DNA of 64,000 nucleotides, from the NCBI GenBank assembly GCA_035295165.1, contig DATGJN010000026.1:22874-86873 (forward strand), in the 5' to 3' direction. Position 1 is the stretch's first letter. The number at the start of each line of letters is the position of its first letter. Made by a program: the position numbers and the translations under genes. The notes under the pieces were generated by a model. That model saw nothing but the letters and a program-made list of their open reading frames with translations, did not search any database and had not been told where the DNA came from. This DNA is from a bacterium. Its GTDB lineage: Bacteria; Sysuimicrobiota; Sysuimicrobiia; Sysuimicrobiales; Segetimicrobiaceae. This document shows positions 26,045 through 35,904 of this stretch, piece by piece.

Positions 26045-27748
26045 TCAGTGATCCAGGATCTTGACCCGTCCGAACGTTCCGTACCAGGCGGCGGCGGCCG
26101 GCGGGAGCGCGAACCCCTGCACCCAGGGCTTGATCGCGATGATCACGCCGAGGTGAAAGATCGGAATCGCCGGCAGCTCGGTGTTCAGGATCTTCTCCGC
26201 GGACTCGTACAGCTGTTTGCGCTTCGCCGCGTTCCCCTCGGCGGAGCCCGCGCGCACGGCCGTGTCGTACGCCGCGTTGCGCCACTTGGTGTGGAAGAAG
26301 TCCTGCTCGGAATCGAACAGAATGTTGGCCCAGTTGGCGGGGTCCTCGTAGTCCGACCCCCACCGGTTGATGTACGCTTCGTACGGCTGCGTCGCGTACG
26401 AGTTGAATGCGGCTTGGAACTCCTTCGCCTCCATCCGCTGCAGCGTGACGTTGATCTTCAGCGTGTCCTGCCACATCTGCTGCAGCGCCTGCGCCACCAG
26501 GTCGAACGTCACGAGCTTCGGCCACGAGATCTTGAAGCCCGGGAATCCCTTGCCGTCCGGGTATCCGGCCTCGGACAGCAACTGGCGCGCATGGGCGACG
26601 CCGCCGGTGAGGGGAGGATTCGCGAGGTAACCGATCGTGCCCGGCGGCGTGATCGTGAGGGCCGGATCGTAGATGCCGCGGAGGACCTGGCTGGCGATCC
26701 GCGTATGGTCGGTCGCCAGGTACAGCGCCTGGCGGACCTTAGGGTTGCTGAGCGGCGACTTCGTGTTGGTGGTGTCGCAGAACATCATCGCCGTGCCCGA
26801 CCACCGGTACTTGTGGGTCTGCTTGCCAAGCGTCGCGTCGCCGCGGACCCGCACGATGTCGGCTGGCTGGATCTGGTCGGTGACGTCGAGCTCGTTGTTC
26901 TCGTACGCGGGCAGGCTGGTGCGGAACGGATCATCGGTCAGTGTGAACACGACCTTCTGCAGCGTCGGCTTGGGTCCCCAGTAGCGCGGGTTCGCAACGA
27001 TCGTCAGCTCCTTGTCGTGCTCCCACGACTGCAACTTGAACATGCCGTTGCCGACGTGGTTGCCGGCTTCCACCCACTTCTTGTCGTACTTCTCGACCTG
27101 CCACCGGGGCACCGGCATGAAGTTCCACGTGGACACGAGGCGTGGGAAGTACGCGGCGGGCGCGGCCATGGTGGCCTGCAGGGTCAGGGTGTTCACCGCC
27201 TTCACCGCGACGTTGTCGGCGGTCTTGGTCTTGCCCTTGTTGTAGTCGAGCGCGCCCTTGATCGGGTAGAACGCGGACGCGTAGTCGCTCGCCACCGCCG
27301 GGTCGAGCACGCGCTTCCACGAGTACTCGTAGTCCGACGCCGTGACAGGGTGCCCGTCGGACCACTGCATCCCCGGCCGCAGGTGGAACGTGTACGTCAG
27401 CCCGTCCGCGGAGACGCTCCACGAGCGCGCGGCGAGCGGGATGATGTTGCCGTTGCCGTCGAAGGTGATCAGCGGGTCGAACAGCGCCATGCCGATGAGG
27501 ATCTCGGGGCGGGCTTCCATCGTGGCCGGGTCGAAATGGAGCGGTTCCTGGTCCGGGTAACGGAGGACTTGCTTCGCCGGCGCCGCGAGGGCGGCTGCGG
27601 CCGGTTCAGGACGCGCGAACGACGCTGCGCTTGCGCCGACCGCAGCGGTACTTCCGATCATCGCGCTGAGCTTCAGGAACTGACGGCGAGAGATCAACCC
27701 GGACCGATAGTACGCCTCCCAGGGAAACCGCATCGACCGATTCGCCAC
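26045..27748 (-). CDS. peptide-class ABC transporter substrate-binding protein (OppA/DppA family 5)
   Basis: Extracytoplasmic binding protein, 567 aa. The Tat-type leader contains SRRQFLKLSAMIG (about residues 20-32). The mature region carries family-5 hallmarks: ALFDPLITFD, LRPGMQWSDGHPVTASDYEYSWKR, NGMFKLQSWEHDKELTIVANPRYWG and VRQALYLATDH. The GTG start follows GGGGGTGAG. It is first in a three-gene set with two permeases and is preceded by two dehydrogenase genes, so the ligand could be an oligosaccharide or modified sugar rather than a peptide. No ATPase gene is linked. Confidence 0.92.
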   Translation of the reverse strand: MANRSMRFPWEAYYRSGLISRRQFLKLSAMIGSTAAVGASAASFARPEPAAAALAAPAKQVLRYPDQEPLHFDPATMEARPEILIGMALFDPLITFDGNGNIIPLAARSWSVSADGLTYTFHLRPGMQWSDGHPVTASDYEYSWKRVLDPAVASDYASAFYPIKGALDYNKGKTKTADNVAVKAVNTLTLQATMAAPAAYFPRLVSTWNFMPVPRWQVEKYDKKWVEAGNHVGNGMFKLQSWEHDKELTIVANPRYWGPKPTLQKVVFTLTDDPFRTSLPAYENNELDVTDQIQPADIVRVRGDATLGKQTHKYRWSGTAMMFCDTTNTKSPLSNPKVRQALYLATDHTRIASQVLRGIYDPALTITPPGTIGYLANPPLTGGVAHARQLLSEAGYPDGKGFPGFKISWPKLVTFDLVAQALQQMWQDTLKINVTLQRMEAKEFQAAFNSYATQPYEAYINRWGSDYEDPANWANILFDSEQDFFHTKWRNAAYDTAVRAGSAEGNAAKRKQLYESAEKILNTELPAIPIFHLGVIIAIKPWVQGFALPPAAAAWYGTFGRVKILDH

Positions 27749-27825
27749 CGTGCTCTCACCCCCGGACCAGAGTAGTGGTGCCTAGCAGCGATTCGGCCGG
27801 GTAGGCGGAAACCCTTTCGCCGCGG

Positions 27826-28803
27826 TCACACCGTGATCGTGTCCCCGCGTGTCGCGGACGCCTTCACTGCGTCCATCAGGCCGACCACACGCCGAAAGTG
27901 TTCGAAGTGGTTTGGACGCGGCGCCTCTCCGGCGGCGATGCGCACGCCCTCGTGGAGCATCGAGACGACCGGTTCATCCATCCAGGGAAGGCGCGCCGCG
28001 TCCCGCTCCCCGTGGAAGCGGACCGCCGTCCGGTAGGGCTCGAGGCGCAGCGCGTCGCGCGATCCGATCAGCTCGATTTCGACCTCGCCTTGCGGCACCG
28101 TGGGGATCGACGCGGGCAGGCAGCGCGACAGGTCGATCGTGGCGATGGTGTCATCCCCGAGTCGCGCGACGATCGCCGCCGTGTCCTCGGTGCCGCCGAA
28201 GAGGCCGGCGACCGTGGCGTGCACCCGGCGGAGCGCGTGGGGCACGGCCGTGCACAGCGTGTCGAACAGATCCCAGCCCAGCCGGTCGAGGATCGAGTCG
28301 TCGCCGGAGCCGCGGTCGGGGACCCGCAGCCGGACGGCGGCATAGATCGAGTGCAACCTGCCGAGTCCTCCCGCCACGGCCAGCGCAACCGCACGGGCCC
28401 CCGCGGGCGTGTACCGGATCTCGCCGGGTGCGAGCAGCACTCCGTGTCCCCTCGTCTGCGCGGCGGAGAGGCGATCGAGGGCCTCCGTGGTCGTGGCCGC
28501 AGGAGCGGGGCACACGACGATCTTGTCCGCACCCAGGGCGGCTTCGACCGCTGCGCTGCGCCCCGGATCGTCGCTCGCGACCAGCACGACCCCGACCGCC
28601 GGATGCCGGGCCACCGAACCCCAGTCACGTTCGAACCCGGCCCGCAGGGATCGCGCCAGGGCGGCGGCGGCCGTTCGGTCGCGCCCGTTGGGGCTGGGGG
28701 CGATCGCCGACACCTCGGCACCCGCGGGCGGCGCTGCGTAGTCCGCCAGCGCTGCGGCGTACCGGTTTGCGCCGATGATGCCCATCCCGATGGGAGACGT
28801 CAC
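27826..28803 (-). CDS. divergent Gfo/Idh/MocA-like protein lacking the EKP lysine
   Basis: Oxidoreductase-fold protein, 325 aa. The N-terminus MGIIGANRYAAALADY is a degenerate Rossmann start without the full GxGxxG, and the usual EKP catalytic segment reads VVCPAPAATT, so the catalytic Lys is absent. The C-terminal half still resembles the family (GEVEIELIGSRDALRLEPY and a terminal FRRVVGLMDAVKAS). It overlaps the canonical dehydrogenase upstream by ATGA. It may be a non-catalytic partner of that enzyme, or an enzyme with altered chemistry. Confidence 0.75.
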   Translation of the reverse strand: MTSPIGMGIIGANRYAAALADYAAPPAGAEVSAIAPSPNGRDRTAAAALARSLRAGFERDWGSVARHPAVGVVLVASDDPGRSAAVEAALGADKIVVCPAPAATTTEALDRLSAAQTRGHGVLLAPGEIRYTPAGARAVALAVAGGLGRLHSIYAAVRLRVPDRGSGDDSILDRLGWDLFDTLCTAVPHALRRVHATVAGLFGGTEDTAAIVARLGDDTIATIDLSRCLPASIPTVPQGEVEIELIGSRDALRLEPYRTAVRFHGERDAARLPWMDEPVVSMLHEGVRIAAGEAPRPNHFEHFRRVVGLMDAVKASATRGDTITV

Positions 28804-29870
28804 GCTTGAGCCCTCCCGCCCTCGATCGGGCTGCCGGCGGCGAGATGTACGACCCGGCCCGAGCGCCCCGACTCGACGCCCGCGAGGGCGAGTCGGAGCG
28901 CGGCGCGGGCGTCCTCCGGAGGCATCGGCACCGGAGTGTCGCGCCGCACCGCCTCGACGAACGCCGCGTGCTCACGCACGTACGCGGGCAGATTGTGCAG
29001 GAGGATCTCGTAGCCTCCGGGGAACTCCGCCGCGCCCTCGCGGAATCGTGTGATGCTGATCAGGTCGTGATCCTTCGCGCGCAGCGCGCCGCGATCACCG
29101 TACAGCTCGAACTGATGGAACGCCGGGTACCCGGGCGGCAGGCAGTTGCTGAGCTCGCTCGACCCGATGGCGCCGTTGGCGAAGCGGACGGTGTACGTCA
29201 AGAAGTCCGGCACCCCGCGGTTCCCCTCCATCGTGATCTTGTGCTCGCAGGAGACGGAGACCGGTTCCGCCCCGACGAACCATCGCAGGAGGTCGGTTTC
29301 GTGCACGCCGTTGAGGATCGCCGCGCCCACCGTGACGTTCGGATCGCCCGACCAGTGGGTGGCCGAATAGTAGCCGCCGGTCTCGCCCGTCCGCGCGCGA
29401 CTCCGGCGCTCGTTCTCGCGCACGAGGCGCACGGCCCCGACGTCGCCGCGATCGACCGCCCGCCGCACCTGCATGTACCGCATCGTGAACCGGCGGCTGT
29501 GGGCGATCATGAGGTGGACCCCGGCCCGGCGGCACGCGGCGATCATCGCGTCCGCGTCCTCCACCGACGTGGCCATCGGCTTCTCGCACAAGACGTGCCG
29601 GCCGGTCGCGGCGGCTGCCTCGGTCCACTCGCGGTGGGCTTTCTCCGGCGTCGCGATCACGACGACATCGATGTCCTTCCGCGCGATCAGCTGATGACCG
29701 TCCGCGTACGCGTCGGCGCCCCACGGCGCCGCGGCGGCGCGCGCGGCCTCCACGTTCACGTCGGCGGCGGCGACGAGCGTGACCTGCTCTCTCAGGTGCT
29801 GCATGGCGGGGAGGTGCGCGCTGCGGGCGATGCCGCCGCAGCCGATCAGGCCGATCCGGATTCGTGCCAC
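28800..29870 (-). CDS. Gfo/Idh/MocA family oxidoreductase
   Basis: NAD(P)-dependent sugar-type dehydrogenase, 356 aa. Rossmann motif IGLIGCGGIARSAH, catalytic CEKPMATS (about residue 95) and ILNGVHETDLLRW in the substrate domain are intact. The GTG start is preceded by CGGAGGTGGCGA. It is the first gene of the minus-strand operon that continues through the divergent partner, binding protein and two permeases. The coupling of importer and dehydrogenases implies the transported ligand is a polyol, sugar or glycoside. It is divergent from the MFS gene at 30061, so the 190 bases between hold both control regions. Confidence 0.9.
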   Translation of the reverse strand: MARIRIGLIGCGGIARSAHLPAMQHLREQVTLVAAADVNVEAARAAAAPWGADAYADGHQLIARKDIDVVVIATPEKAHREWTEAAAATGRHVLCEKPMATSVEDADAMIAACRRAGVHLMIAHSRRFTMRYMQVRRAVDRGDVGAVRLVRENERRSRARTGETGGYYSATHWSGDPNVTVGAAILNGVHETDLLRWFVGAEPVSVSCEHKITMEGNRGVPDFLTYTVRFANGAIGSSELSNCLPPGYPAFHQFELYGDRGALRAKDHDLISITRFREGAAEFPGGYEILLHNLPAYVREHAAFVEAVRRDTPVPMPPEDARAALRLALAGVESGRSGRVVHLAAGSPIEGGRAQA

Positions 29871-30060
29871 TCGCCACCTCCGGGAAGGCTGCGGTCGCCG
29901 CGGACATGTTCGCCGCCCTGGCGACGCGCGGTTGCGCAGTGTCTCGGGGACATCGGCACAATACCACGCCGTCGGCGCGCTTCCTGCCCGGGGCGACCGC
30001 CGGCCGGTTCCGAAGCGCCGGTGGAGGATCTGGTCGCCGCGATTCCCAAGCCCTTACAGT

Positions 30061-31206
30061 GTGGACGCGCGACGCATCTCTTGGCCTCTCCTCGCGCTGT
30101 TATGGATCATGGGGGCGGATCTGCGCCTGACGATTCTCGCGGTGCCGCCGGTTCTCACGCTGATCCATCGCGACCTGCATCTGTCCGAGGCCGGCGTCGG
30201 CGCGCTGACGGCGTTGCCGGTGTTTCTCCTGGCGGCCGCGGCGATCCTCGGGTCACTGCTGATCGCGCACACGAGCGCCGTCCGCGCCGCCGCGGCCGGG
30301 TTGTTGCTCGTCGCGGTGGCGTCCGCCCTCCGCGGCGTCGGTCCGTCGGCGGTCATGCTCTTCGCGATGACTCTGCTGATGGGGATCGGGGTGGCGGTCA
30401 CGCAGCCGGCGATGCCCTCGCTCGTGGGGCGATGGTTTGCATCCCGCGTCGGCCTCGCGACGGCAGTGTACACGAGCGGGCTCTTGATCGGAGAAGCCCT
30501 GAGCGCGGCGCTCACGCTGCCGTTCGTGCTCCCGCTCGTCGGGGGGAGTTGGGAGCGGAGCTTCGTCGTCTGGTCGCTGCCCGTGCTGCTCACCGCGCTC
30601 GTCCTCGGCGCGCTGCCGGCCCCGCCGCCCGCCGCGGCATCCTCGCGCCGTTGGTGGCCCGACTGGCGCGGGGGACCGACGCTGCGGTTGGGTCTGACGT
30701 TGGGCGGCGCCTCGGCCGCGTACTTCGGATCCAACGCGTTCATCCCTGAGTTCCTGCGCGCCACGGGGCGGTCCGACATGATCGGCCCGTGCCTCACCGC
30801 GCTGAATACGGGGCAACTGCCCGCGTCGGTCGCGGTCGCGTGCCTGGCGCCCCGGATGATCGGGCGGCGCGGGCCGCTGATGGCGAGCGGGGCGCTGATC
30901 CTGGCCGGGTTGGCGATCTTCCTCCTCGCACCGGGACCGGGCCTCGTGCTCGGAGCGGTGGTGATCGGATTCTTTACCGCGCAGATCCTAGTGCTGACGC
31001 TGGCGATGCCCCCCCTGCTGACGGAGGCGCACGACGTGCACCGGCTTTCGGCGGGCATGCTCGCGATCGCCTACGCCTGCACGTTTGTGTTTCCCCTGCT
31101 CGCGGGTGCGGCGTGGGATGCGACCCGACTCCCCGCCACGGCGTTCTTGACCGTTGCCGCCGGCTCCGTGATCTCCGTGGCCGCGGCGGCCGGGCTGCGA
31201 CGTTGA
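30061..31206 (+). CDS. MFS transporter, CynX/NimT-like
   Basis: Twelve-segment major facilitator, 381 aa, inner membrane. The opening LLWIMGADLRLTILAVPPVL and HLSEAGVGALTALPV are typical of the cyanate/nitroimidazole (CynX/NimT) branch. GTG 30061 is the only sensible start before the first membrane segment; it has no clear ribosome site, so a leaderless or weakly translated message is possible. The substrate is probably a small organic anion or amide, but branch members differ. Confidence 0.8.
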   Translation: MDARRISWPLLALLWIMGADLRLTILAVPPVLTLIHRDLHLSEAGVGALTALPVFLLAAAAILGSLLIAHTSAVRAAAAGLLLVAVASALRGVGPSAVMLFAMTLLMGIGVAVTQPAMPSLVGRWFASRVGLATAVYTSGLLIGEALSAALTLPFVLPLVGGSWERSFVVWSLPVLLTALVLGALPAPPPAAASSRRWWPDWRGGPTLRLGLTLGGASAAYFGSNAFIPEFLRATGRSDMIGPCLTALNTGQLPASVAVACLAPRMIGRRGPLMASGALILAGLAIFLLAPGPGLVLGAVVIGFFTAQILVLTLAMPPLLTEAHDVHRLSAGMLAIAYACTFVFPLLAGAAWDATRLPATAFLTVAAGSVISVAAAAGLRR

Positions 31207-31458
31207 CGGCCGCCGCCCGCCCGTCGGCCCGTGAAGGAACGGTTGGTCCCCCCGCGTATTCAGTGGGCGTCGCCGTGTCCGCGCCAGGGGGGGGCGTCGA
31301 GCAGGTGCACAGGGGAGCCGCCGTGCGATGAGTCGGTCCGCGACCGTGTTGGCCAGGTTTCCACTGTCGGCGACCGCGGCCGTCGTCGACTCTTGTGGGG
31401 CGGTTCGCACCCGAGCCGGCACGCGGGGCCGGGGCTCCGCCGCGGCCACGGGTCCGTG

Positions 31459-32484
31459 ATGCGTCTCGGGGTCGTGTTGCGAGATCTTCTGCCGTCGCCG
31501 GGACCGGCCCCCAGCATCCCCGCGCGCCGGATGGTGGAGCTGGCCAGCGAGGCCGAAGGCCTCGGCTACGACAGCGTCTGGATCACCGAGGGGACCGGCA
31601 AGGAGAGCTTCGCGATGCTCGGGGCGATGGCGATGGCCACCTGCCGCGTCGCGCTCGGGACGAGCATTCTGCCGATCCTCTCGCGGCCGGTCACGGTGAC
31701 GGCGATGGCCGCGGCCACGCTGGATGATCTCTCGGGCGGTCGCGTCAGGCTCGGGCTCGGGACCGGCCACCCCGCGATCAGCGAGATGGCCCACGGGATC
31801 GCGTTGCCGCGTCCGGTCCGCGCGATGCGCGAATACGTCGAGGCGCTGCGCCTCGCGCTCTCGGGCGACTCGACGCACTACGATGGGGAGACGCTCCAGA
31901 TTCGCCGGTTCCGGCTGGAGTTCGCGCCGTCGTGTCGCGTGCCGATATTCATCGCGGGGCTCGGCCGCACGATGCTGCGCCTCGCCGGGGCGCTGGGCGA
32001 CGGTGTGATCGTGACGTGGGTGCCGCCTTCCCGCGTCTCGTGGGTGCGCGAGCAGGTAGCGGACGGCGCGCGGCGGGCCGGGCGGGATCCGAGAGCGGTG
32101 ACCGTTGTCGCGACCGTCCGCGCGTGCGTGTCGGACGACCCGGAGGCGCGTGACGCGGGCCGCCGACAGCTCGCCTGGTACGCGCGGTTGCCGGTGTACG
32201 CGCGGATGTGGCGGGAGAGCGGATTTGGCGACGCGGTCGACCGCGTCACCGAGGCGCTCGGTGCGGGCGTGGAGGCCGCCGCGGGGGTCGTGCCGGACGA
32301 GATGCTCGACGCGCTCATCGCCTTCGGGGGGACGACGCGGCTGCGGACGCATCTCTCAGCGTACCGGACGGCCGGAGTAGATCTTCCGCTGGTGTATCCG
32401 GTGCCGGCCGGCGCCGATGCCCCGTTGACGGCGCTTGAGACGATGCGGGCCGCGGCGCCCGCGCGAGGGGAGGGCGGGGCGTGA
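31459..32484 (+). CDS. LLM class flavin- or F420-dependent oxidoreductase
   Basis: Luciferase-like monooxygenase/reductase barrel, 341 aa. LASEAEGLGYDSVWITEGTG, RVALGTSILPILSRPV and SGGRVRLGLGTGHPAISEM are standard N-terminal family motifs. ATG 31459 is adjacent to GTG 31456; the longer open frame back to 31231 is not family-like. It overlaps the next gene by GTGA. The cofactor cannot be decided from sequence: F420 members look like this, as do some FMN monooxygenases. Confidence 0.86.
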   Translation: MRLGVVLRDLLPSPGPAPSIPARRMVELASEAEGLGYDSVWITEGTGKESFAMLGAMAMATCRVALGTSILPILSRPVTVTAMAAATLDDLSGGRVRLGLGTGHPAISEMAHGIALPRPVRAMREYVEALRLALSGDSTHYDGETLQIRRFRLEFAPSCRVPIFIAGLGRTMLRLAGALGDGVIVTWVPPSRVSWVREQVADGARRAGRDPRAVTVVATVRACVSDDPEARDAGRRQLAWYARLPVYARMWRESGFGDAVDRVTEALGAGVEAAAGVVPDEMLDALIAFGGTTRLRTHLSAYRTAGVDLPLVYPVPAGADAPLTALETMRAAAPARGEGGA

Positions 32485-33476
32485 TTCGGGTCGCGATGCT
32501 GGACGACTACCAGGGTGTGGCGTTGACGATGGCCGATTGGGGCGCGCTGGGCTCAGGGGTCGGCGTGGAGGTGTTTCGCGATCACCTGAGCGACGAGGGG
32601 GAGATCGCCGCGCGCCTCGCGCCGTTCGCGGCGGTCGTCGCGATGCGCGAGCGGACGCCCTTCGGCGCGTCGTTGCTCGAGCGGCTGCCGGACCTGCGGC
32701 TGCTCGTGACGACCGGCATGGGCAACGCCTCGATCGACCTGGACGCGGCGACTCGGTTGGGGATCGTGGTGACCGGCACGCCGATGCTTCCCTACCCGAC
32801 CGCGGAGCTGACGTGGGGTCTGATCCTGGCCCTCGCGCGGCGGATTCCGCAGGAGCACGCGTCGGTCCGACGCGGCGACTGGCAGGCGACCGTCGGCGTC
32901 GGCCTCCGCGGCAAGACGCTCGGCGTCATCGGCCTCGGCCGGTTGGGGGCGCAGGTCGCCTCGATCGGGCGCGGGTTCGGCATGGTCGTGACGGCTTGGA
33001 GCCAGAACCTGACCGCGGCGCGTGCAGAGGAGTGCGGCGCGACGCTCGCGACCAAGGACGAACTGCTGCGCACGGCGGACGTCGTCACCATTCACCAGCG
33101 GCTGAGCCCGCGCACCCGAGGGATGATCGGAGCGCGGGAGCTTGCGCTGATGCGGCCGACCGCGTACCTCATCAACACGTCGCGGGGTCCGATCGTGGAC
33201 GAGCGCGCGCTCCTCGACGCGCTCGCGCGCGGCACGATCGCGGGCGCGGCGCTCGACGTGTACGACGAGGAGCCGCTCCCGGTCGACCATCCGCTGCGGC
33301 GCGCGAACAACCTCGTCACGACTCCACACCTCGGGTACGTCACGGTGGAAGGGTATCGAGAAGCCTACGGCGGCGCGGTCGAGGACATCCGTGCGTTTCT
33401 CGACGGGCGTCCGGTGCGCGTCCTGAACGAGCCCGTCCTCGCGTCGCCGGCGCTGCGCGCTCGACGTCCCGACTAG
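32481..33476 (+). CDS. D-isomer-specific 2-hydroxyacid dehydrogenase
   Basis: NAD-dependent dehydrogenase, 331 aa, reducing 2-oxoacids or oxidising D-2-hydroxyacids. Nucleotide motif GVIGLGRLGAQVA (about residues 147-159), catalytic Arg in INTSRGPIVDE, Glu in YDEEPLP and His in TPHLGY are in the right order. The start is the GTG of a GTGA overlap with the LLM gene, so both are one transcription unit, perhaps with the MFS transporter. Substrate unknown. Confidence 0.92.
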   Translation: MIRVAMLDDYQGVALTMADWGALGSGVGVEVFRDHLSDEGEIAARLAPFAAVVAMRERTPFGASLLERLPDLRLLVTTGMGNASIDLDAATRLGIVVTGTPMLPYPTAELTWGLILALARRIPQEHASVRRGDWQATVGVGLRGKTLGVIGLGRLGAQVASIGRGFGMVVTAWSQNLTAARAEECGATLATKDELLRTADVVTIHQRLSPRTRGMIGARELALMRPTAYLINTSRGPIVDERALLDALARGTIAGAALDVYDEEPLPVDHPLRRANNLVTTPHLGYVTVEGYREAYGGAVEDIRAFLDGRPVRVLNEPVLASPALRARRPD

Positions 33477-33584
33477 GCGGAGTGCCGGAGTTCTTGCCGT
33501 TGCGGCGGGGGGTGAGCGCGGTCCTCACCGGGCCGTCGGCACAACGTGCCTCCACCGTGGCTGAAACTTCCGCGGCGAGAGTCC

Positions 33585-34046
33585 CTATCCCCACAGCGCC
33601 GGCTTCGTCACCATCATGAACACGATGACCACGACGACGACGGCGAGGGCGATGCCGAGCTGCGTGCTGAGGGCCTCGAGCTTCCGATATTCGGGCGACG
33701 CGGCGCCGCCGGCCTCGAGCGCGGCGATCTGCCGTCGTAGTGTCGGCGTATAGCCCACGGCGGCGATCACGACGAGGATCACATAGAGGATCAGGCTCGT
33801 CAGCAGCCACGGGGTCGTCACGGGGATCCTTCCTAGATAGGCCATGGCCAGCCCGGTGATGAGGAGCAAACCATAGGCCGGATTGGCAAGGCGATCGTCC
33901 AGGACCTTAATGCCTCGAAGCGTGAAGGGGAGGTACTGAGGCTCTCGTGCCGCTCGTGAGAGCCAGACACCATACGTGATGTTCGTCCCCAGCGCGGTGA
34001 TGGCCATCAGCACGTGGACCCATTTCAGGATCGGATAGGCTGCCAT
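33585..34046 (-). CDS. DUF2269-like integral membrane protein
   Basis: Four-helix membrane protein, 153 aa. ILKWVHVLMAITALGTNITYGVWL at the N-terminus carries a conserved His in the first segment, as in DUF2269 and related cytochrome-b-like bundles. Further segments lie at about residues 55-72, 80-100 and 130-148. The ATG has GGGAGGGACGC directly upstream. No neighbour suggests a partner; electron transfer or haem binding would be speculation. Confidence 0.8.
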   Translation of the reverse strand: MAAYPILKWVHVLMAITALGTNITYGVWLSRAAREPQYLPFTLRGIKVLDDRLANPAYGLLLITGLAMAYLGRIPVTTPWLLTSLILYVILVVIAAVGYTPTLRRQIAALEAGGAASPEYRKLEALSTQLGIALAVVVVVIVFMMVTKPALWG

Positions 34047-34444
34047 GCGTCCCTCCCCGCAGCGTGATCAGGCATATCCTCCCGTCCAAGATCGAGGAGG
34101 AGGCGTCTCGGGCGAGTTCAGGCGCCACGGTTTTATTGCGCCCGCGCCGCCTACCGGCATCCGCACGACGTTGGCAGCGCTACCTGGCTCGCGGCGGCAG
34201 TCCTCCCAAAACGTCAACGGGCCGGTTGCCCGGCCCGCTGCTCGAGGATCACAAAAACATGATCTCAAGAAACGCGTCTTCTGTCAAGAGCCGCTGCGCG
34301 CCAGGTAGATCAAGGGCCCGCCGGCGGGGCAGATTGGAACCGCCCTCCCGATAGACGAGGTCATCACCCCGCTTATCGAACCGCCAGAATCAACCGACCG
34401 TCGAACGGGCGCAATCCGGCGGCTCAACGGCGAACGGGTGCTCG
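34047..34444. other. intergenic region with a small hairpin
   Basis: About 400 bases between divergent/convergent minus-strand genes. The only structure seen is a 7-bp GGGCCGG/CCGGCCC stem at 34219-34236 with a TTGC loop and no T-run. No convincing ORF, tRNA or promoter was found; the FAD oxidoreductase frame ends at its boundary. Confidence 0.5.
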
Positions 34445-35845
34445 TCATGCCCCGACGTTGACGCGGGAGCGGATCCGCTCCCCGAGGTATGCGCCCTGCC
34501 GTACCAGGCGCGTCTGCAGCTCCGGCACCGGGACGCGGCGCGGCGGGATTCCGAGCGACACCGCGATCGCGGCGGCGGTGCCGGCCGCTTCGCCCATCGC
34601 CATCGCCGGCGGCATCACGCGCACCGCCGCGAGCGCCTCGTGCGTCGCCGCGAGCGACCGCCCGGCCACCAGCAACTGCTCCACCTTGAGCGGTACGAGC
34701 GAGCGGTACGGGATTTGGTAGATGTTTGCCGTCTTGAGTTCCCCGGTGACGCCGCCGCCGTCGCTGGTCGGGCTGTGGATGTCGACCGGATACCCGGCCA
34801 GGGCGATTACGTCCTCGAACTCGCGTCCATCCGCCAGATCCTGGAGCGTGAGCGTGTACTCGCCGGCGATCCGGCGCGTCTCGCGAACGCCGATCTGCGT
34901 CGCGGTGTCGAGCAACTCGCATCGCTCGAACCCCGGCACCCACTTGCGGAAGAACGCCATCAGCGTCTTCATCTGCCGGCGCCCCTCGATCTCCGCCTGC
35001 GTCAGGTCGCGCGCGCTCGTGCCGACGAGACGCTGGACGCGGGTGGTGTTGATCCGCCAGACGCCCGGTTCCAGCGTCTTGTACATGCCGATCCCGCGGC
35101 GGGGGATCGGGAACTCGCCGCGCTCCCGCGCCTGCTGCACCAGCGACGAGAACGGGCGGTAATCGTCGGGGTGGGCCTTGATGTACGCCTTCACGCGTTC
35201 GTCGTCCACGTTGGCGACGCGGAAGAACAGCGTCATCGGCTGCGTCAGCCCGTCCTCGGGCCGGCCGATCTCGAACGGCACGCCCGCCCGCGCCGCGACG
35301 TCGCCGTCGGCCGAGCAGTCCACCGTGACCGTGCCGCGCAGCACCTCGAGCCCGGACTTGCTCGCGGCCACGACCCCGGCCAGCGCATCCCCGCTCGTCA
35401 CCGCGTCCACAACGAATGTGTGCAGCCGGAGCTCGACGCCGGCTTCGAGGCACATCTCCATGGCCACCTGTTTGACGGCCTCCGGGTTGAACGGGGTGAC
35501 CTTGTCATGCCCGTACTCGATGAACCCGCAGTACTCCGTGGACGCCGCCACCTTCGACGGGTGGATCGCGCCGCCGATCCCTACCATCCGCAGGACCATC
35601 TCCTCGAAGATGCCCTTGATGAGCTGCGTCGTGCCGTCGAGGCTGTAGGACGTCATGCACGGGCCGACGAGGCCGGCTGTGAGATTGCCGCCGAGAAACC
35701 CGTACCGCTCGACCAGCAGCGTGCGCGCCCCGTTGCGGGCGCTCGCGATCGCGGCCCCCAGCCCCGCGGGTCCGCTCCCGACGACCAGGACGTCGGCGTC
35801 TTCCACGACCGGCAGTTCCTTTCGGTATGCGATCGATGCGCTCAT
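34445..35845 (-). CDS. FAD-dependent oxidoreductase (FAD_oxidored type)
   Basis: Flavoprotein, 466 aa, last gene of the minus-strand operon. The dinucleotide fold DVLVVGSGPAGLGAAIASARNG lies at residues 18-39, followed by LVERYGFLGGNLTAGLVGP, and the C-terminal FAD segment is LLVAGRSLAATHEALAAVRVMPP. The family (PF12831 type) oxidises amino or hydroxy compounds or acts with carbohydrate-active operons. The start follows GCAGGAGGATACGCC. The co-operon aldo/keto reductase and importer suggest it oxidises the imported compound. Confidence 0.88.
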   Translation of the reverse strand: MSASIAYRKELPVVEDADVLVVGSGPAGLGAAIASARNGARTLLVERYGFLGGNLTAGLVGPCMTSYSLDGTTQLIKGIFEEMVLRMVGIGGAIHPSKVAASTEYCGFIEYGHDKVTPFNPEAVKQVAMEMCLEAGVELRLHTFVVDAVTSGDALAGVVAASKSGLEVLRGTVTVDCSADGDVAARAGVPFEIGRPEDGLTQPMTLFFRVANVDDERVKAYIKAHPDDYRPFSSLVQQARERGEFPIPRRGIGMYKTLEPGVWRINTTRVQRLVGTSARDLTQAEIEGRRQMKTLMAFFRKWVPGFERCELLDTATQIGVRETRRIAGEYTLTLQDLADGREFEDVIALAGYPVDIHSPTSDGGGVTGELKTANIYQIPYRSLVPLKVEQLLVAGRSLAATHEALAAVRVMPPAMAMGEAAGTAAAIAVSLGIPPRRVPVPELQTRLVRQGAYLGERIRSRVNVGA

Positions 35846-35904
35846 GGCGTATCCTCCTGCGTGACGTGTGCGCGGGATGGGCCCGCGTTGTGCCCGGTTC
35901 GGCG

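Noticed and set aside
34299..34380. tRNA-like T-arm on the minus strand
   Set aside because: A GGCGG-loop-CTGCC arm can be drawn, but no matching 5' acceptor strand or anticodon arm was found.
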